This document shows positions 55,742 through 64,000 of a DNA stretch of 64,000 nt, piece after piece. This DNA is from Paraburkholderia edwinii (GTDB taxonomy: Bacteria; Pseudomonadota; Gammaproteobacteria; Burkholderiales; Burkholderiaceae): NCBI RefSeq assembly GCF_019428685.1, contig NZ_CP080096.1, positions 2,852,001 through 2,916,000 on the forward strand. Reading direction: 5' to 3'. A model generated the notes under the pieces. It was not told the DNA's origin. It made no database searches and saw only the letters and a list, made by a program, of their open reading frames with translations. Both the position numbers and the translations under genes were made by a program. Within the stretch, counting starts at the first letter, position 1; each line of letters begins with the position of its first letter.

Positions 55742-56998
55742 TCAGACGGAGGCCGCAACAGGTTTGGTGCTTAGCCGGGCCGACAGGCCGAGCACAAGCG
55801 CTCCGCCTAGCACGGGCCCCAGAGTCGCACCGACCAGTCCGAGCCCGTAGGACAGCAAGGTGACGAGCATCAGCGACGCACCGGCCTCGAGCGAGGACAA
55901 TCTGACAAACGACCGCTGATCGATTGAGAAAACATGCAGCGAGTAGATTCTGCAAACGAAGATCACGCCCGCGCCGAGAAACGCAGCGAACATGAAAGCG
56001 AATTGACGAACCGGCTCACCTAACGAAGCCGTGGGAAACAGATGAACCCGCAACGCGGCCCAGCTGATCGACCCGACCAGTGCAACGCCGGCAACGGCTG
56101 CCATCGCGACCGGCGCGCATCGCACCTTTTGCAACGACAACATCGCACGGCCGAGCCTGTTCGCAACGACCAGCGCGAACGCCTGGCCGCTATTGAACGC
56201 GAGATTGTGGACGCTCTTAACGCCACGGTACAGTGCCGCGGCCGACGGTCCTAACACCAGTGTGACGAGCATGATGTCCGCATGCTTGGCGCCGGAAAAG
56301 ACTGCGTTCGAATACCAGCTTCCCAGTATCTCCTTGCGATGTTCCTTGAGAAAATCAAGGTAGCGGAAAGTCCATGGATTGAATTTCCCGGCGCCGGAAG
56401 TCGACACTTCGAATTCGTCCACGCGCGTATTGCCGGAACTAAGGGTAATCAGATAAATCAGCAGGAGCATCGCGCCGTATGCGGCTTCCACCATCAGCAA
56501 GAGGTCGGGAAGCATCGGCTGAAGATCGGCTCTCGCGACGACCAGCCACACCACCGCGACGCGGCTTAGCGCCGACACGGTCGACACCGCACAGACGACG
56601 CCACTACGCCCATAAAGCCGCAGCACCCCGAGCGAAAAATGCGAGAGCCCGAAGCATGCCGGCGCGATCAGCAGACTGCACGCGAAAAGCGGTTGGGCAA
56701 CCAGGCCCTTTTGCGCGATGAAAGGCGTGATCGACGCAAAAACGATCGTCGAACCCACCGCGCTCGCCACATCGAGAAAGATCAGCGTCGGGACTTTTGA
56801 ACGGACCCGATTGATCGTGAAAATGCGCGGGGAACCGAAATTGAAAAGATCGATGGCGATATAGAAAAACGCGAGCAACGCGTACGATCGCCCGAGCCAA
56901 TCCGGGTCCAGATGACGCAATGCCAATGCAACGGCCACGAAGTTACCGAGTGCGGGCAGCGCGGAAGCCAACACCACGTAAAGGAAGTCCTTCTTCAC
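55742..56998 (-). CDS. Wzx-type polysaccharide flippase (MOP superfamily)
   Basis: The 418-residue membrane protein has about 12 helices. It begins VKKDFLYVVLASALPALGNF and includes RSYALLAFFYIAIDLFNFGS and FSGAKHADIMLVTLVLGPSA, typical of the PST/Wzx group. Wzx moves undecaprenyl-linked repeat units across the inner membrane. The start is a GTG at 56998 with GAGGAGCC upstream that overlaps the preceding glycosyltransferase stop (GTGA), so translation is coupled. An ATG at 57148 is less likely. Specificity cannot be read. Confidence 0.85.
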   Translation of the reverse strand: MKKDFLYVVLASALPALGNFVAVALALRHLDPDWLGRSYALLAFFYIAIDLFNFGSPRIFTINRVRSKVPTLIFLDVASAVGSTIVFASITPFIAQKGLVAQPLFACSLLIAPACFGLSHFSLGVLRLYGRSGVVCAVSTVSALSRVAVVWLVVARADLQPMLPDLLLMVEAAYGAMLLLIYLITLSSGNTRVDEFEVSTSGAGKFNPWTFRYLDFLKEHRKEILGSWYSNAVFSGAKHADIMLVTLVLGPSAAALYRGVKSVHNLAFNSGQAFALVVANRLGRAMLSLQKVRCAPVAMAAVAGVALVGSISWAALRVHLFPTASLGEPVRQFAFMFAAFLGAGVIFVCRIYSLHVFSIDQRSFVRLSSLEAGASLMLVTLLSYGLGLVGATLGPVLGGALVLGLSARLSTKPVAASV

Positions 56999-58173
56999 GT
57001 GAGGCTCCTCGCTTTCAGTTCCGCGCAGTAGGTCAGATAGTGCGACTGTAGCGTCGAAAACCGGAACCTTTGTGCGATCGAACGATGCCGTTGCGCCTCG
57101 TTTCTGCGGAACGCCGGGTCCTTCACGATACGTTCGATGCGGTCGCACAGGCCCGCAACGTCGCCGGGCGCGACGAGTTCTTTAAGCTCAAGCACCTCGG
57201 CAATGCCACCGACTTTCGTCGCAATGACCGGTACGCCGAGTGCCATCGCTTCAAGCATGGCGCGTGGCATGCCCTCCTGAAAGGACGGCAACACAAACAG
57301 CGCATGCCGCGCGACCGCCGCTCGTACTTCATCGCCACCCATCGACCCCGCGAAGTGCACCGCGCCAGCAACGCCGGCCTGTTCCGCTTCCCTGACGAAC
57401 TTCTCCCGCAGCAGGCCATCGCCAATCAGCGTTGCATGCACGTTCAGTCCGCGCGCACGAAGCCGGGCTATGGCGTAAATCAGTACCGTATGGCCTTTGC
57501 TTTCGTTGTGCATCATCGCCACGTTGACGATCCCGAAGCTGTCTTGCGGATCCTTTGCCCGCTCTTCCCGCTGATCGAACATCGAATCGGGCAGATAGAC
57601 GTCGCTGAAGCCGAACACGGATCGCATGTGATGCGCCGGATAGGCGAGCTGCAGCGTGTAGTCGGTCACGTAGCGAACGGTCTCGGCGTGCGTTGCGGCA
57701 TACCGCGTCGCCCAGCAATGCACCGCACGCGCAATCCGCCGCAGCGGATGCCGCGATGCCGCGTCACTAAAATAATCGGCGGGATCGGCCACGATTTCGG
57801 TCGAAAACCGCTTGCCGCGCCACCGGCAAATGAGCATCGCGAGCAACGCGATATTGCCCGGAAAGCGAATCAGCAGGACGTCCGCGTCCGCGACTGTCCG
57901 GCTGACGCGCGCGACAAGACGAGGGATTCCGGTCAGCAACGCGGCGACGCCCCGATTAGCGCCCAGATCGAGGAACGATGTGCGCTCGCCGGTCACACGG
58001 GTGCCGATCGCCCTGTCTACCGGAAACGACCGCGCAGCAATGCGCACTTCGTCGAAACTCTGCGTGAAACGGGCCGCAAATTTCTCGAAGCCCATATGCG
58101 GGCTATAGACCTCGGTCCCGACTCGCGAAAAATTTCCGTCCATCAGAAGCGTGATCGAAGTGTCGCGTTTCAT
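56995..58173 (-). CDS. Glycosyltransferase, GT4 family
   Basis: The 392-residue cytoplasmic enzyme has the GT-B fold. The acceptor half holds LIRFPGNIALLAMLICRWRG. The donor half holds VNVAMMHNESKGHTVLIYAI and HFAGSMGGDEVRAAVARHAL, then PSFQEGMPRAMLEAMALGVP with the E-x7-E pattern of GT4. It should add one sugar to the lipid-linked repeat unit. The donor is unknown. Its start overlaps the pyruvyl transferase gene by 71 bp, with GGAG upstream of the ATG. Its stop overlaps the flippase GTG. Confidence 0.88.
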   Translation of the reverse strand: MKRDTSITLLMDGNFSRVGTEVYSPHMGFEKFAARFTQSFDEVRIAARSFPVDRAIGTRVTGERTSFLDLGANRGVAALLTGIPRLVARVSRTVADADVLLIRFPGNIALLAMLICRWRGKRFSTEIVADPADYFSDAASRHPLRRIARAVHCWATRYAATHAETVRYVTDYTLQLAYPAHHMRSVFGFSDVYLPDSMFDQREERAKDPQDSFGIVNVAMMHNESKGHTVLIYAIARLRARGLNVHATLIGDGLLREKFVREAEQAGVAGAVHFAGSMGGDEVRAAVARHALFVLPSFQEGMPRAMLEAMALGVPVIATKVGGIAEVLELKELVAPGDVAGLCDRIERIVKDPAFRRNEAQRHRSIAQRFRFSTLQSHYLTYCAELKARSLT

Positions 58174-59221
58174 TCTTGATGTACTCCAGCAGTTCCTTGT
58201 AGCGGTTCGCGGATGCCGCGTTCAAGCCATTCCAGAAGAGGTGCGGCACGGTTCGCAGTTGTTCGACCAGCGTCGCTATCGCAGCCGGATCGAAGTCGCT
58301 GGCATGAAAGACGTATTCGTCGAGTCCCAGATCGCGATACGCGGCGATGCCCTTTCGCTCGTATGAAAGATGGACGCTTGGCACCCCGGCAAGCACGCTT
58401 TCCAGGCTCCCGTGCAGGCGCACCGAAACGACGACGGCGTCACGGTGTTGCAGAGCTTCCCGCAATGAGGTGCGGCATTCGATACCGAAGACACGACGGT
58501 AAAACGCGTCATCGCTATTGCCTCGGCCGGAGCTCTGCAAAACAAATTCCGCGTCTGGAATCAGCTCTCGAAGGCGTTTGATATTGCGCAGATAAGCGTC
58601 CGAGTACGGCTTGCCGCTCAGGTCGCGAAACACGAAATACACCTTCTGCCGATCGATTGCAGGTTGCACGACGGTTACCTGCACCCGTCTGGCGATCTCG
58701 AGCACCACGAGATCGCCGATCCTGATGCCGCGCCAGTGCTGCAATTCCTGAATACTCTTGTCGTCGCGCAGAAATATCGTGCCGACGTGGCGTTGAACCA
58801 ACCGTTTCAGAATCGACCCGGCGAGACCATTGAACGGGCCCACGCTTTGCGGCAGATAGATGGTCCTGCTTCCCGCGCATGCCGCGGCACAGAGAATCTG
58901 CGTGCCATGCGCGATCAGGGCCTTCCACCCTTCAGCAGGATGTCCGGATCGCAGGTACCCGCCGCCGACGCCGAAGAATATGGCCGGACGTCGCGACACC
59001 ACGCGGGCGGCTGTCCTCACAACGAACTCCACCAGCGAGATCAGCTCGACGTCGTGATCGTCGAGATAGTTCTCGAACGCCGCCTTGTCGAGGCACACAA
59101 CCGTCACGCGCTGGTGAATGCCCGAAGCCCGAATGGCCTCGAGGCTCAACTTCACGAGCAAGCCGTCGCCGCTGTTTCTCGGGCTATAGGCGTGCAGCAG
59201 AAACACGTCATGCGCTTTCAT
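58103..59221 (-). CDS. Polysaccharide pyruvyl transferase family protein
   Basis: The 372-residue enzyme matches the PS_pyruv_trans family. It has DVFLLHAYSPRNSGDGLLVK at the N-terminus, IFFGVGGGYLRSGHPAEGW, YLPQSVGPFNGLAG and VVVSVRLHGSLESVLAGVPS in the C-terminal half. These enzymes attach a pyruvate ketal from phosphoenolpyruvate to a sugar, making the polymer acidic. The gene lies inside the exopolysaccharide operon. Its start overlaps the preceding GT4 gene by 14 bp and its 3' end overlaps the next GT4 by 71 bp. Confidence 0.9.
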   Translation of the reverse strand: MKAHDVFLLHAYSPRNSGDGLLVKLSLEAIRASGIHQRVTVVCLDKAAFENYLDDHDVELISLVEFVVRTAARVVSRRPAIFFGVGGGYLRSGHPAEGWKALIAHGTQILCAAACAGSRTIYLPQSVGPFNGLAGSILKRLVQRHVGTIFLRDDKSIQELQHWRGIRIGDLVVLEIARRVQVTVVQPAIDRQKVYFVFRDLSGKPYSDAYLRNIKRLRELIPDAEFVLQSSGRGNSDDAFYRRVFGIECRTSLREALQHRDAVVVSVRLHGSLESVLAGVPSVHLSYERKGIAAYRDLGLDEYVFHASDFDPAAIATLVEQLRTVPHLFWNGLNAASANRYKELLEYIKNETRHFDHASDGRKFFASRDRGL

Positions 59222-60284
59222 AGCAGCTCATCATCGATCTGAAAAAGCGATCCGCGTGAAACGCGTGATCGAATACATGGCGTGCATTGGCACCCATCCG
59301 ACGGCATTCTTCGAGCGACAATGCGTTGAGCTGTTCAGCCAGGCATTCGCTGGTCAACTCGCGCAACATGAGGCCGTTGTAGCCATGAATGACCTGCTCC
59401 GGCAACGAGCCCTCATTGGACACAACGAGCACCTTCCCTGCCCGCATCGCCTCGATCGGTACGAGCGCCATGCCCTCCCAGCGCGAGGGCACCACGATGA
59501 CGTCCATCTGCTTCATCGCTCGACTGGTCTCCTCGGGGCCTACCCAGCCGTGATACGTGACACGCGGATCATCGGCGCGTAGATTCACGCCTCCCCGGAC
59601 TGCCGTGCCGAAGATATGCACGCGCAGGCCGTCCTTCAAACGCGGGATGGCGCCAAGCAGAATGTCGAATCCCTTCTGATAGTCGAGCCTGCCGAAATAG
59701 CCGACCTGAATCGACACGCCGGCATCCGGTGTCGCCGGATGCCCGGCACCGCGCTCCACCGCAATGTCGGCGGAAATACCGGTGTACACGAGATCGATTC
59801 TGTCGAGCGGGATGCGGTAGCGTCGGGCGGCGCGCACTTCGTCGAAGGACATGCACAGGATCCGCGTGCATCGTTTGGACAGGGCCCGTTCGACCCCTGC
59901 AAAGAGATGCCGCATGGCTGCCGGCGTATCGCGTTTCATGAAGGACCACGCGTGCGGCGTATAGAGCACCCGCTCCGTGTCGCGATATCGGCTCAAGCGG
60001 ACGTAAACGCCCGGATAGGTACTGTGGCAATGAATCACGTCCGCGCCGATGTCATCGATCAGCGCCTTCAGCCGCCGGGCGACCACCGGAAACAGCAGCG
60101 GATTCCGGCTCGATCGATAGTGAACCACCGACACGTCCGCGATACCCACCTCCACCTGCGCGAGATTCATCGGATCGCAGAGCAGGATCACCTCGTGCCC
60201 GAGGTTTCGCTGCTCGATCATCAATGCCCGCACGTAGCTCGCGATTCCGCCAATCCAGGTCTCGACTACATGAACGATTTTCAT
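59208..60284 (-). CDS. Glycosyltransferase, GT4 family
   Basis: The 358-residue enzyme starts MKIVHVVETWIGGIASYVRA, the classical GT4 N-terminal nucleotide-fold start. DVIHCHSTYPGVYVRL is in the acceptor half, and VGYFGRLDYQKGFDILLGAI and VPSRWEGMALVPIEAMRAGK lie in the donor half. It should transfer a sugar to the growing repeat unit. GGGGCGTGAC precedes the ATG; an open frame continues upstream but without family similarity. It lies 109 bp after the tyrosine kinase gene in the same direction. Confidence 0.9.
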   Translation of the reverse strand: MKIVHVVETWIGGIASYVRALMIEQRNLGHEVILLCDPMNLAQVEVGIADVSVVHYRSSRNPLLFPVVARRLKALIDDIGADVIHCHSTYPGVYVRLSRYRDTERVLYTPHAWSFMKRDTPAAMRHLFAGVERALSKRCTRILCMSFDEVRAARRYRIPLDRIDLVYTGISADIAVERGAGHPATPDAGVSIQVGYFGRLDYQKGFDILLGAIPRLKDGLRVHIFGTAVRGGVNLRADDPRVTYHGWVGPEETSRAMKQMDVIVVPSRWEGMALVPIEAMRAGKVLVVSNEGSLPEQVIHGYNGLMLRELTSECLAEQLNALSLEECRRMGANARHVFDHAFHADRFFRSMMSCYESA

Positions 60285-60392
60285 GTCACGCCCCGCTATA
60301 GGTATTTGCGCCGTGCCAAGCGTCAGCGCCGCACGGATCCGCTTCTTTTCACGACTTGACGATGCTTCCAAAATCAGAACAACCGGCCGCGC

Positions 60393-62636
60393 TCACTCAG
60401 CCGTTTTTGCCCGCTCGTAGCGATAGGCGATGTATCGATAGGAGCCGTACTTCGAGCGATAGCCGAAAGCGCGCGCATCTACCGCATTGAAAATCACGCC
60501 CTTTAACAAGGCATTTGCGCGCTCAAGCTGTTTCGCGCTTTCGGTCAGCTCGCCGATCACCGTTTTCTGGAAGCGGGCGACAAGAAACGTGGTTCCCATG
60601 TTTCCCGCGAGAATGCTGGCGTCGGCCACCGCCAGCACCGGCGGCGCATCGATGACAACGAGGTCGTACATGTCGCCGATCCGATCAAGCAGTCGAACCA
60701 TGCCCTTGCTCATCAGGAGTTCAGACGGATTCGGCGGAATGCTGCCCGTGGTGACAAGGTCGAGCCCCGTCGACACGTCGCGATTGATGACTTCGTCGAG
60801 CGAAGCCTGGCCGGACAGAACGTTCGACAGACCGCGACCCCGGGCGATACCGAAGTACTTGTGCAGATGGCCGCGTCGCATGTCCGCGTCCACCAGCAGC
60901 ACGCGCTTGTCGGAGCCGCCGATGATCGCCGCCAGATTGGACGCGACAAACGACTTGCCGACGCCCGGACCCGGTCCGGTCAGAAGCAGACGGTTGTTCG
61001 GCGCTTCAAGCATCGCGAACGTCAAGGCAGTTCGCAGGCTGCGCAAACTCTCGATGGACGGATCCGCGCGATTTCTGCTCGCCAGCAGAGAAAGACCGCG
61101 CCGATGCGAGCGCAACTCCTCGTCGAGCGAACGCTGTTGCTGGGAGTATGGAATCGCACCGTATACGCTAAGCCGTGCGTATCGCTCGATATCCTGCGCA
61201 TCGGTCACGCCGCCGTACAGGTGTTCGCGGCCGAATGCGCCACAAATACCGAGCATCAATCCGCCAATCAGCGACAACGCGATAACGAGCGGCTTTTTCG
61301 GCTGCACAGGCTCTTCCGGCACGCGCGCATGATCGACGAGCCGCACGTTTCCGACCTTGCCCGCCGAGACGAGCTTGAGTTGTTGAAGATTGCTCAGCGC
61401 CCCGAGGTAGATATCGGTATCGACCTGCACGTCTCGCAGCAAGGCAACCGTGCCCTGCTCCAGATCCGGCAGAAGCTTCATGCGGCCATCGACGCTTCTG
61501 AGCCGTTGCTGCATGTCGCCGATCTGACGGTCGAGCGCTCGCACGGCCGGGTAGTCTGGCGAGAACGTGCTGGTCAGCTCGGAGCGCTTTTGCTGAAGCG
61601 TCAGCAACGTGGTCTGCCATGCGACGGTTTCCTGCAGCAGACCCTGCGCCTCGAGTCCCAGGTCGTAGGTGCCGTGCCGGTTGCGATAGTCGTTGTAGCG
61701 CTTTTCGGCCTTTTCCAGATCGCTTTTCAGGCCCGGCAACAGGCCTTCCAGGAAGGCGGCCGACTTGTCCGCTTCGGCAGATTTCCGCTTGATGTTTTGC
61801 GCAACATACGCGGACCCGATCGAGTTGAGTATGCTCGCCGTCTTGTCCGGATTGCTGCCCCGAAGCGACGCTGTGATGATGTCGCTCTGCTTGCCTTTTT
61901 GCTCGACGGTCAACTGCTTCTGCAGATCCGCTAAAGTCTTGAGCTCCGAATTCCGGATCAGCGTGAATGCCGAACCGGGCTTGCCGCTGACCGATGACAC
62001 CATCACGCGGATCTGGCCCACGCTCTGATCGGCTACCACCATGTGACCGATACGGCCTTCGATAGGCACGTCAAGGTCCGATTCGGTCAGGCGAAATCGG
62101 CCGCCATCGAGCAGCGTGAGCTTGAATCGCTCGCCCTGAAGATCGACAGGTACGTCGAATGTATCGACCTTGATCGACTCGACGCCCCAGCAGAATCCGC
62201 CGAAACCCAACAGGCCCGGCGTCGACAGACCTTTCGAGTGCTGGGCGATCAGCCAGCCGAACACCGGGAAATAACGCGGTGCCGCCTCGATATACAGCCT
62301 GAGATCCTGCACGGCCTGGTCGACGACCGCGCGCGACTGGAGAATTTCAATCTCGCCTTCCGCCTGCGTCTTCACGTCGAACAGTGACGACACATCGTTG
62401 AGCAACGATCCCGCGCTCGTCGGGTTGTCCTCTTCCACCTGGACCATGATGTTGGCCTCGTAGCGCGGCCGCGCGAGAAACGCGTAGGCCATGCCGAGAA
62501 TCAACACGACGGCGAGGATCGCGGCGACGGTCCACCGTCTGGCGATCAGGATATCCATGTACCGGATGACGTCGGTATCGCCTTCGCCAAGGTCGACCGT
62601 CGTGTTGTCGATGATGTTGCTCATTGTTTTTGACAT
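60393..62636 (-). CDS. Polysaccharide co-polymerase / tyrosine autokinase (Wzc/BceF type)
   Basis: The 747-residue inner-membrane protein has the Wzz domain with TM1 (about 34-54, WTVAAILAVVLILGMAYAFL), a coiled-coil periplasmic part and TM2 (about 450-470). A cytoplasmic BY-kinase domain follows with Walker A GPGPGVGKSF, A' LLVDADMRRG and Walker B LVVIDAPP. The C-terminal Tyr cluster (FGYRSKYGSYRYIAYRYE) is the autophosphorylation site. It controls polymer length and export with Wza and is reset by the phosphatase gene four bases upstream. An ATG at 62624 is an alternative start with a better-spaced GGA. Confidence 0.92.
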   Translation of the reverse strand: MSKTMSNIIDNTTVDLGEGDTDVIRYMDILIARRWTVAAILAVVLILGMAYAFLARPRYEANIMVQVEEDNPTSAGSLLNDVSSLFDVKTQAEGEIEILQSRAVVDQAVQDLRLYIEAAPRYFPVFGWLIAQHSKGLSTPGLLGFGGFCWGVESIKVDTFDVPVDLQGERFKLTLLDGGRFRLTESDLDVPIEGRIGHMVVADQSVGQIRVMVSSVSGKPGSAFTLIRNSELKTLADLQKQLTVEQKGKQSDIITASLRGSNPDKTASILNSIGSAYVAQNIKRKSAEADKSAAFLEGLLPGLKSDLEKAEKRYNDYRNRHGTYDLGLEAQGLLQETVAWQTTLLTLQQKRSELTSTFSPDYPAVRALDRQIGDMQQRLRSVDGRMKLLPDLEQGTVALLRDVQVDTDIYLGALSNLQQLKLVSAGKVGNVRLVDHARVPEEPVQPKKPLVIALSLIGGLMLGICGAFGREHLYGGVTDAQDIERYARLSVYGAIPYSQQQRSLDEELRSHRRGLSLLASRNRADPSIESLRSLRTALTFAMLEAPNNRLLLTGPGPGVGKSFVASNLAAIIGGSDKRVLLVDADMRRGHLHKYFGIARGRGLSNVLSGQASLDEVINRDVSTGLDLVTTGSIPPNPSELLMSKGMVRLLDRIGDMYDLVVIDAPPVLAVADASILAGNMGTTFLVARFQKTVIGELTESAKQLERANALLKGVIFNAVDARAFGYRSKYGSYRYIAYRYERAKTAE

Positions 62637-62640
62637 CCGT

Positions 62641-63078
62641 CTAAGCGAGCGCCTTGATACGCGAAGTCCATACGTCGACGCCGCGAACGATCAAACCGAA
62701 CGAATCGTGAAACCGTTCAATCGGCTTCCGATAGGGATCGGGCACGTCGAAATCTTCTGCCTCGCCCAGACGAAACACTTTTCCATGAGAGGTTGGATAC
62801 CGGCGCATGAGCTCGCGCATATGAGTCACTTCCATCGTCAGGATCAACTCGGCCTCGTTGACGAGCGCCTGGTTGACCCGGCGTGCACGATGCGGCGTGA
62901 TATCGAGCCCGTGCTCCGCGGACACCCGGATCGCGTCGGGATCGGCCGCGTATCCCTCCAGCGCATCGAGACCGGCCGACGCAATCGCGATTCCGTCGAG
63001 CCTGCTGCGCAGTGCGTACTCGGCCATCGGGCTGCGGCAGATGTTGCCCACGCATACCACCAGAATCTTGTTCATCAT
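62641..63078 (-). CDS. Low-molecular-weight protein tyrosine phosphatase (Wzb/BceD type)
   Basis: The 145-residue enzyme has the CX5R P-loop [10 protein letters not shown] (Cys9, Arg15) and the catalytic acid in DVPDPYRKP (about residue 115). It should dephosphorylate the C-terminal Tyr cluster of the adjacent autokinase, a cycle needed for exopolysaccharide export. Its ATG overlaps the wza stop (ATGA), and the kinase gene starts four bases after its stop, so the three are translationally coupled. Confidence 0.93.
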   Translation of the reverse strand: MMNKILVVCVGNICRSPMAEYALRSRLDGIAIASAGLDALEGYAADPDAIRVSAEHGLDITPHRARRVNQALVNEAELILTMEVTHMRELMRRYPTSHGKVFRLGEAEDFDVPDPYRKPIERFHDSFGLIVRGVDVWTSRIKALA

Positions 63079-64000
63079 TTCCCGACGATCACCCCGGTGA
63101 GTCCCGCATTGACCGCGGGCAATAGCAGGTTCAGCACGCGGCTGAAGCGGACCAGGCCGTTTCCGTCGACGTACACAATGTCGTGAGGCGCGAGCGAAAA
63201 CTGATCCGCCAGCACCATCGCGACCGGCGACTTCGCATCGAGGCGATAGACCTGCGGACGTGTCGTCGTTGAATCGCGGATCACATACACCTGGGCCGGA
63301 TCCGCCGATGCACTGTTGAAACTGCCGGCTTGCGATAGCGCATCGCTCAGCGTCAGCTTGCCGTCACGCATCGGCAACGCGGTGGACGGTTTCGTCACCT
63401 CGCCCATCACGTACACGCCGCTGTCGTCGCGCGCCTTCACACGCAAAAGATCGCCGTTACGCAAGACGATCTGCGCCGGGTCGAACCCGTTCTCGAACAT
63501 CGAGGTCATATCGATCCGATACGACTTACCGTTCCGCACGAGCAGCAGGCGGCTCTGATCGGCGGTCGCGGCAAATCCGCCGGCCCTGCCGATCGCGTCA
63601 TAGAGCGTCATCGGGACATCGTTCAACGGCTGTACGCCGGGCGTATGAACCTCGCCTTCGATAAAGACCTGCTTCGCACGAAACGACGCGATACGAACCG
63701 TGACTTGCGGCTTCTCGAACGGCTTGACGAGTGCTGCCTGAATCTTTTCCCTGATCTGTGCCGTCGTGAGTCCCGCTACGTGCAGCGTGCCAGCAAACGG
63801 AAACTGGAGATTGCCCTCCTGGTCCACGACAAAGCCAGGCACCGGGTCTGCAGCCCTCGTGGTGGTCTGGCCCGGCGCGCCTTGTGCGATCGCGAGTTCG
63901 GGATGGTCCCAAACGGTGATCTGCAACACGTCCCCAGGCCCGACCAGATAAGGCGCAGGCGCGGTAGAGAGATCGCGGGCAATCCGTTCGCCGTCCTCAA
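63075..64000 (-). CDS. Polysaccharide export outer-membrane protein (Wza/BceE), 5' part cut off
   Basis: About 308 residues are visible; the gene enters from the right edge. It has the polysaccharide-export domain ([20 protein letters not shown]), [20 protein letters not shown], two SLBB repeats ([40 protein letters not shown]) and a C-terminal segment ([17 protein letters not shown]) that forms the outer-membrane helical barrel. The lipoprotein signal lies beyond the window. The stop overlaps the phosphatase ATG by four bases. Confidence 0.92.
   Translation of the reverse strand, partial: EDGERIARDLSTAPAPYLVGPGDVLQITVWDHPELAIAQGAPGQTTTRAADPVPGFVVDQEGNLQFPFAGTLHVAGLTTAQIREKIQAALVKPFEKPQVTVRIASFRAKQVFIEGEVHTPGVQPLNDVPMTLYDAIGRAGGFAATADQSRLLLVRNGKSYRIDMTSMFENGFDPAQIVLRNGDLLRVKARDDSGVYVMGEVTKPSTALPMRDGKLTLSDALSQAGSFNSASADPAQVYVIRDSTTTRPQVYRLDAKSPVAMVLADQFSLAPHDIVYVDGNGLVRFSRVLNLLLPAVNAGLTGVIVGK

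Overview
The window is about 64 kb of GC-rich DNA from a beta-proteobacterium of the Burkholderia/Paraburkholderia/Caballeronia group. The protein sequences point there most clearly: a GTG-started Burkholderia-type porin, an RpfF/RpfR signal pair, a Bce/Bep-type exopolysaccharide kinase and phosphatase pair, and many small stress proteins common in this group. Several genes look like stand-alone or second copies (ilvC, rpoN, gltA, mreB, each without its usual operon partners). This would fit a secondary chromosome, but that is inference. No rRNA, tRNA, CRISPR array or complete insertion sequence was seen.

Layout. 1-6.3 kb: the end of a GH42 beta-galactosidase with a Set-type sugar efflux transporter, an MBL-fold hydrolase, a LysR regulator, a shortened TIGR03118 lipoprotein and a VOC protein. 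6.7-9.8 kb: an ECF sigma/anti-sigma pair and an OmpR-type regulator whose phospho-acceptor Asp is Glu. 9.8-13.9 kb: ilvC, a UspA protein and an rpoN paralogue. 14.2-19.9 kb: a run of small stress-type genes (BON, DUF2383, DUF1488, PfpI, two small exported proteins, HAD, PRC-barrel, DUF3175). 20.0-28.3 kb: a large autotransporter and an Lhr-type helicase. 28.8-31.9 kb: convergent rpfR and rpfF, the synthase and the receptor/c-di-GMP enzyme of the BDSF (cis-2-dodecenoic acid) quorum-sensing system. 32.4-43 kb: an M20 peptidase, an Imm-like membrane protein, a LysE exporter, a DUF2158 protein, a tetR-MFS drug efflux unit with two visible operators, OsmC, a crotonase, an unrecognised 321-residue protein and a porin. 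43.6-51.9 kb: a glycogen-debranching-type enzyme, citrate synthase, an unknown protein, an alpha/beta hydrolase, an MreB paralogue, an AraC regulator and a 64-residue protein. 52-53.6 kb: a CueO-type multicopper oxidase, probably acquired, abutting a GlxA-type regulator that has lost its DNA-binding half.

54.3-64 kb: a minus-strand exopolysaccharide operon that continues past the right edge. In transcription order it holds wza (partial), a low-molecular-weight tyrosine phosphatase, a Wzc/BceF-type tyrosine autokinase, a GT4 glycosyltransferase, a polysaccharide pyruvyl transferase, a second GT4, a Wzx-type flippase and a GH71-like glycanase. No initiating transferase or Wzy polymerase is visible, so they probably lie beyond 64,000. 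RpfR (c-di-GMP), the rpoN paralogue and an exopolysaccharide locus in one window form a plausible biofilm network, because in Burkholderia cenocepacia c-di-GMP and sigma-54 both control exopolysaccharide. A direct link here is inference.
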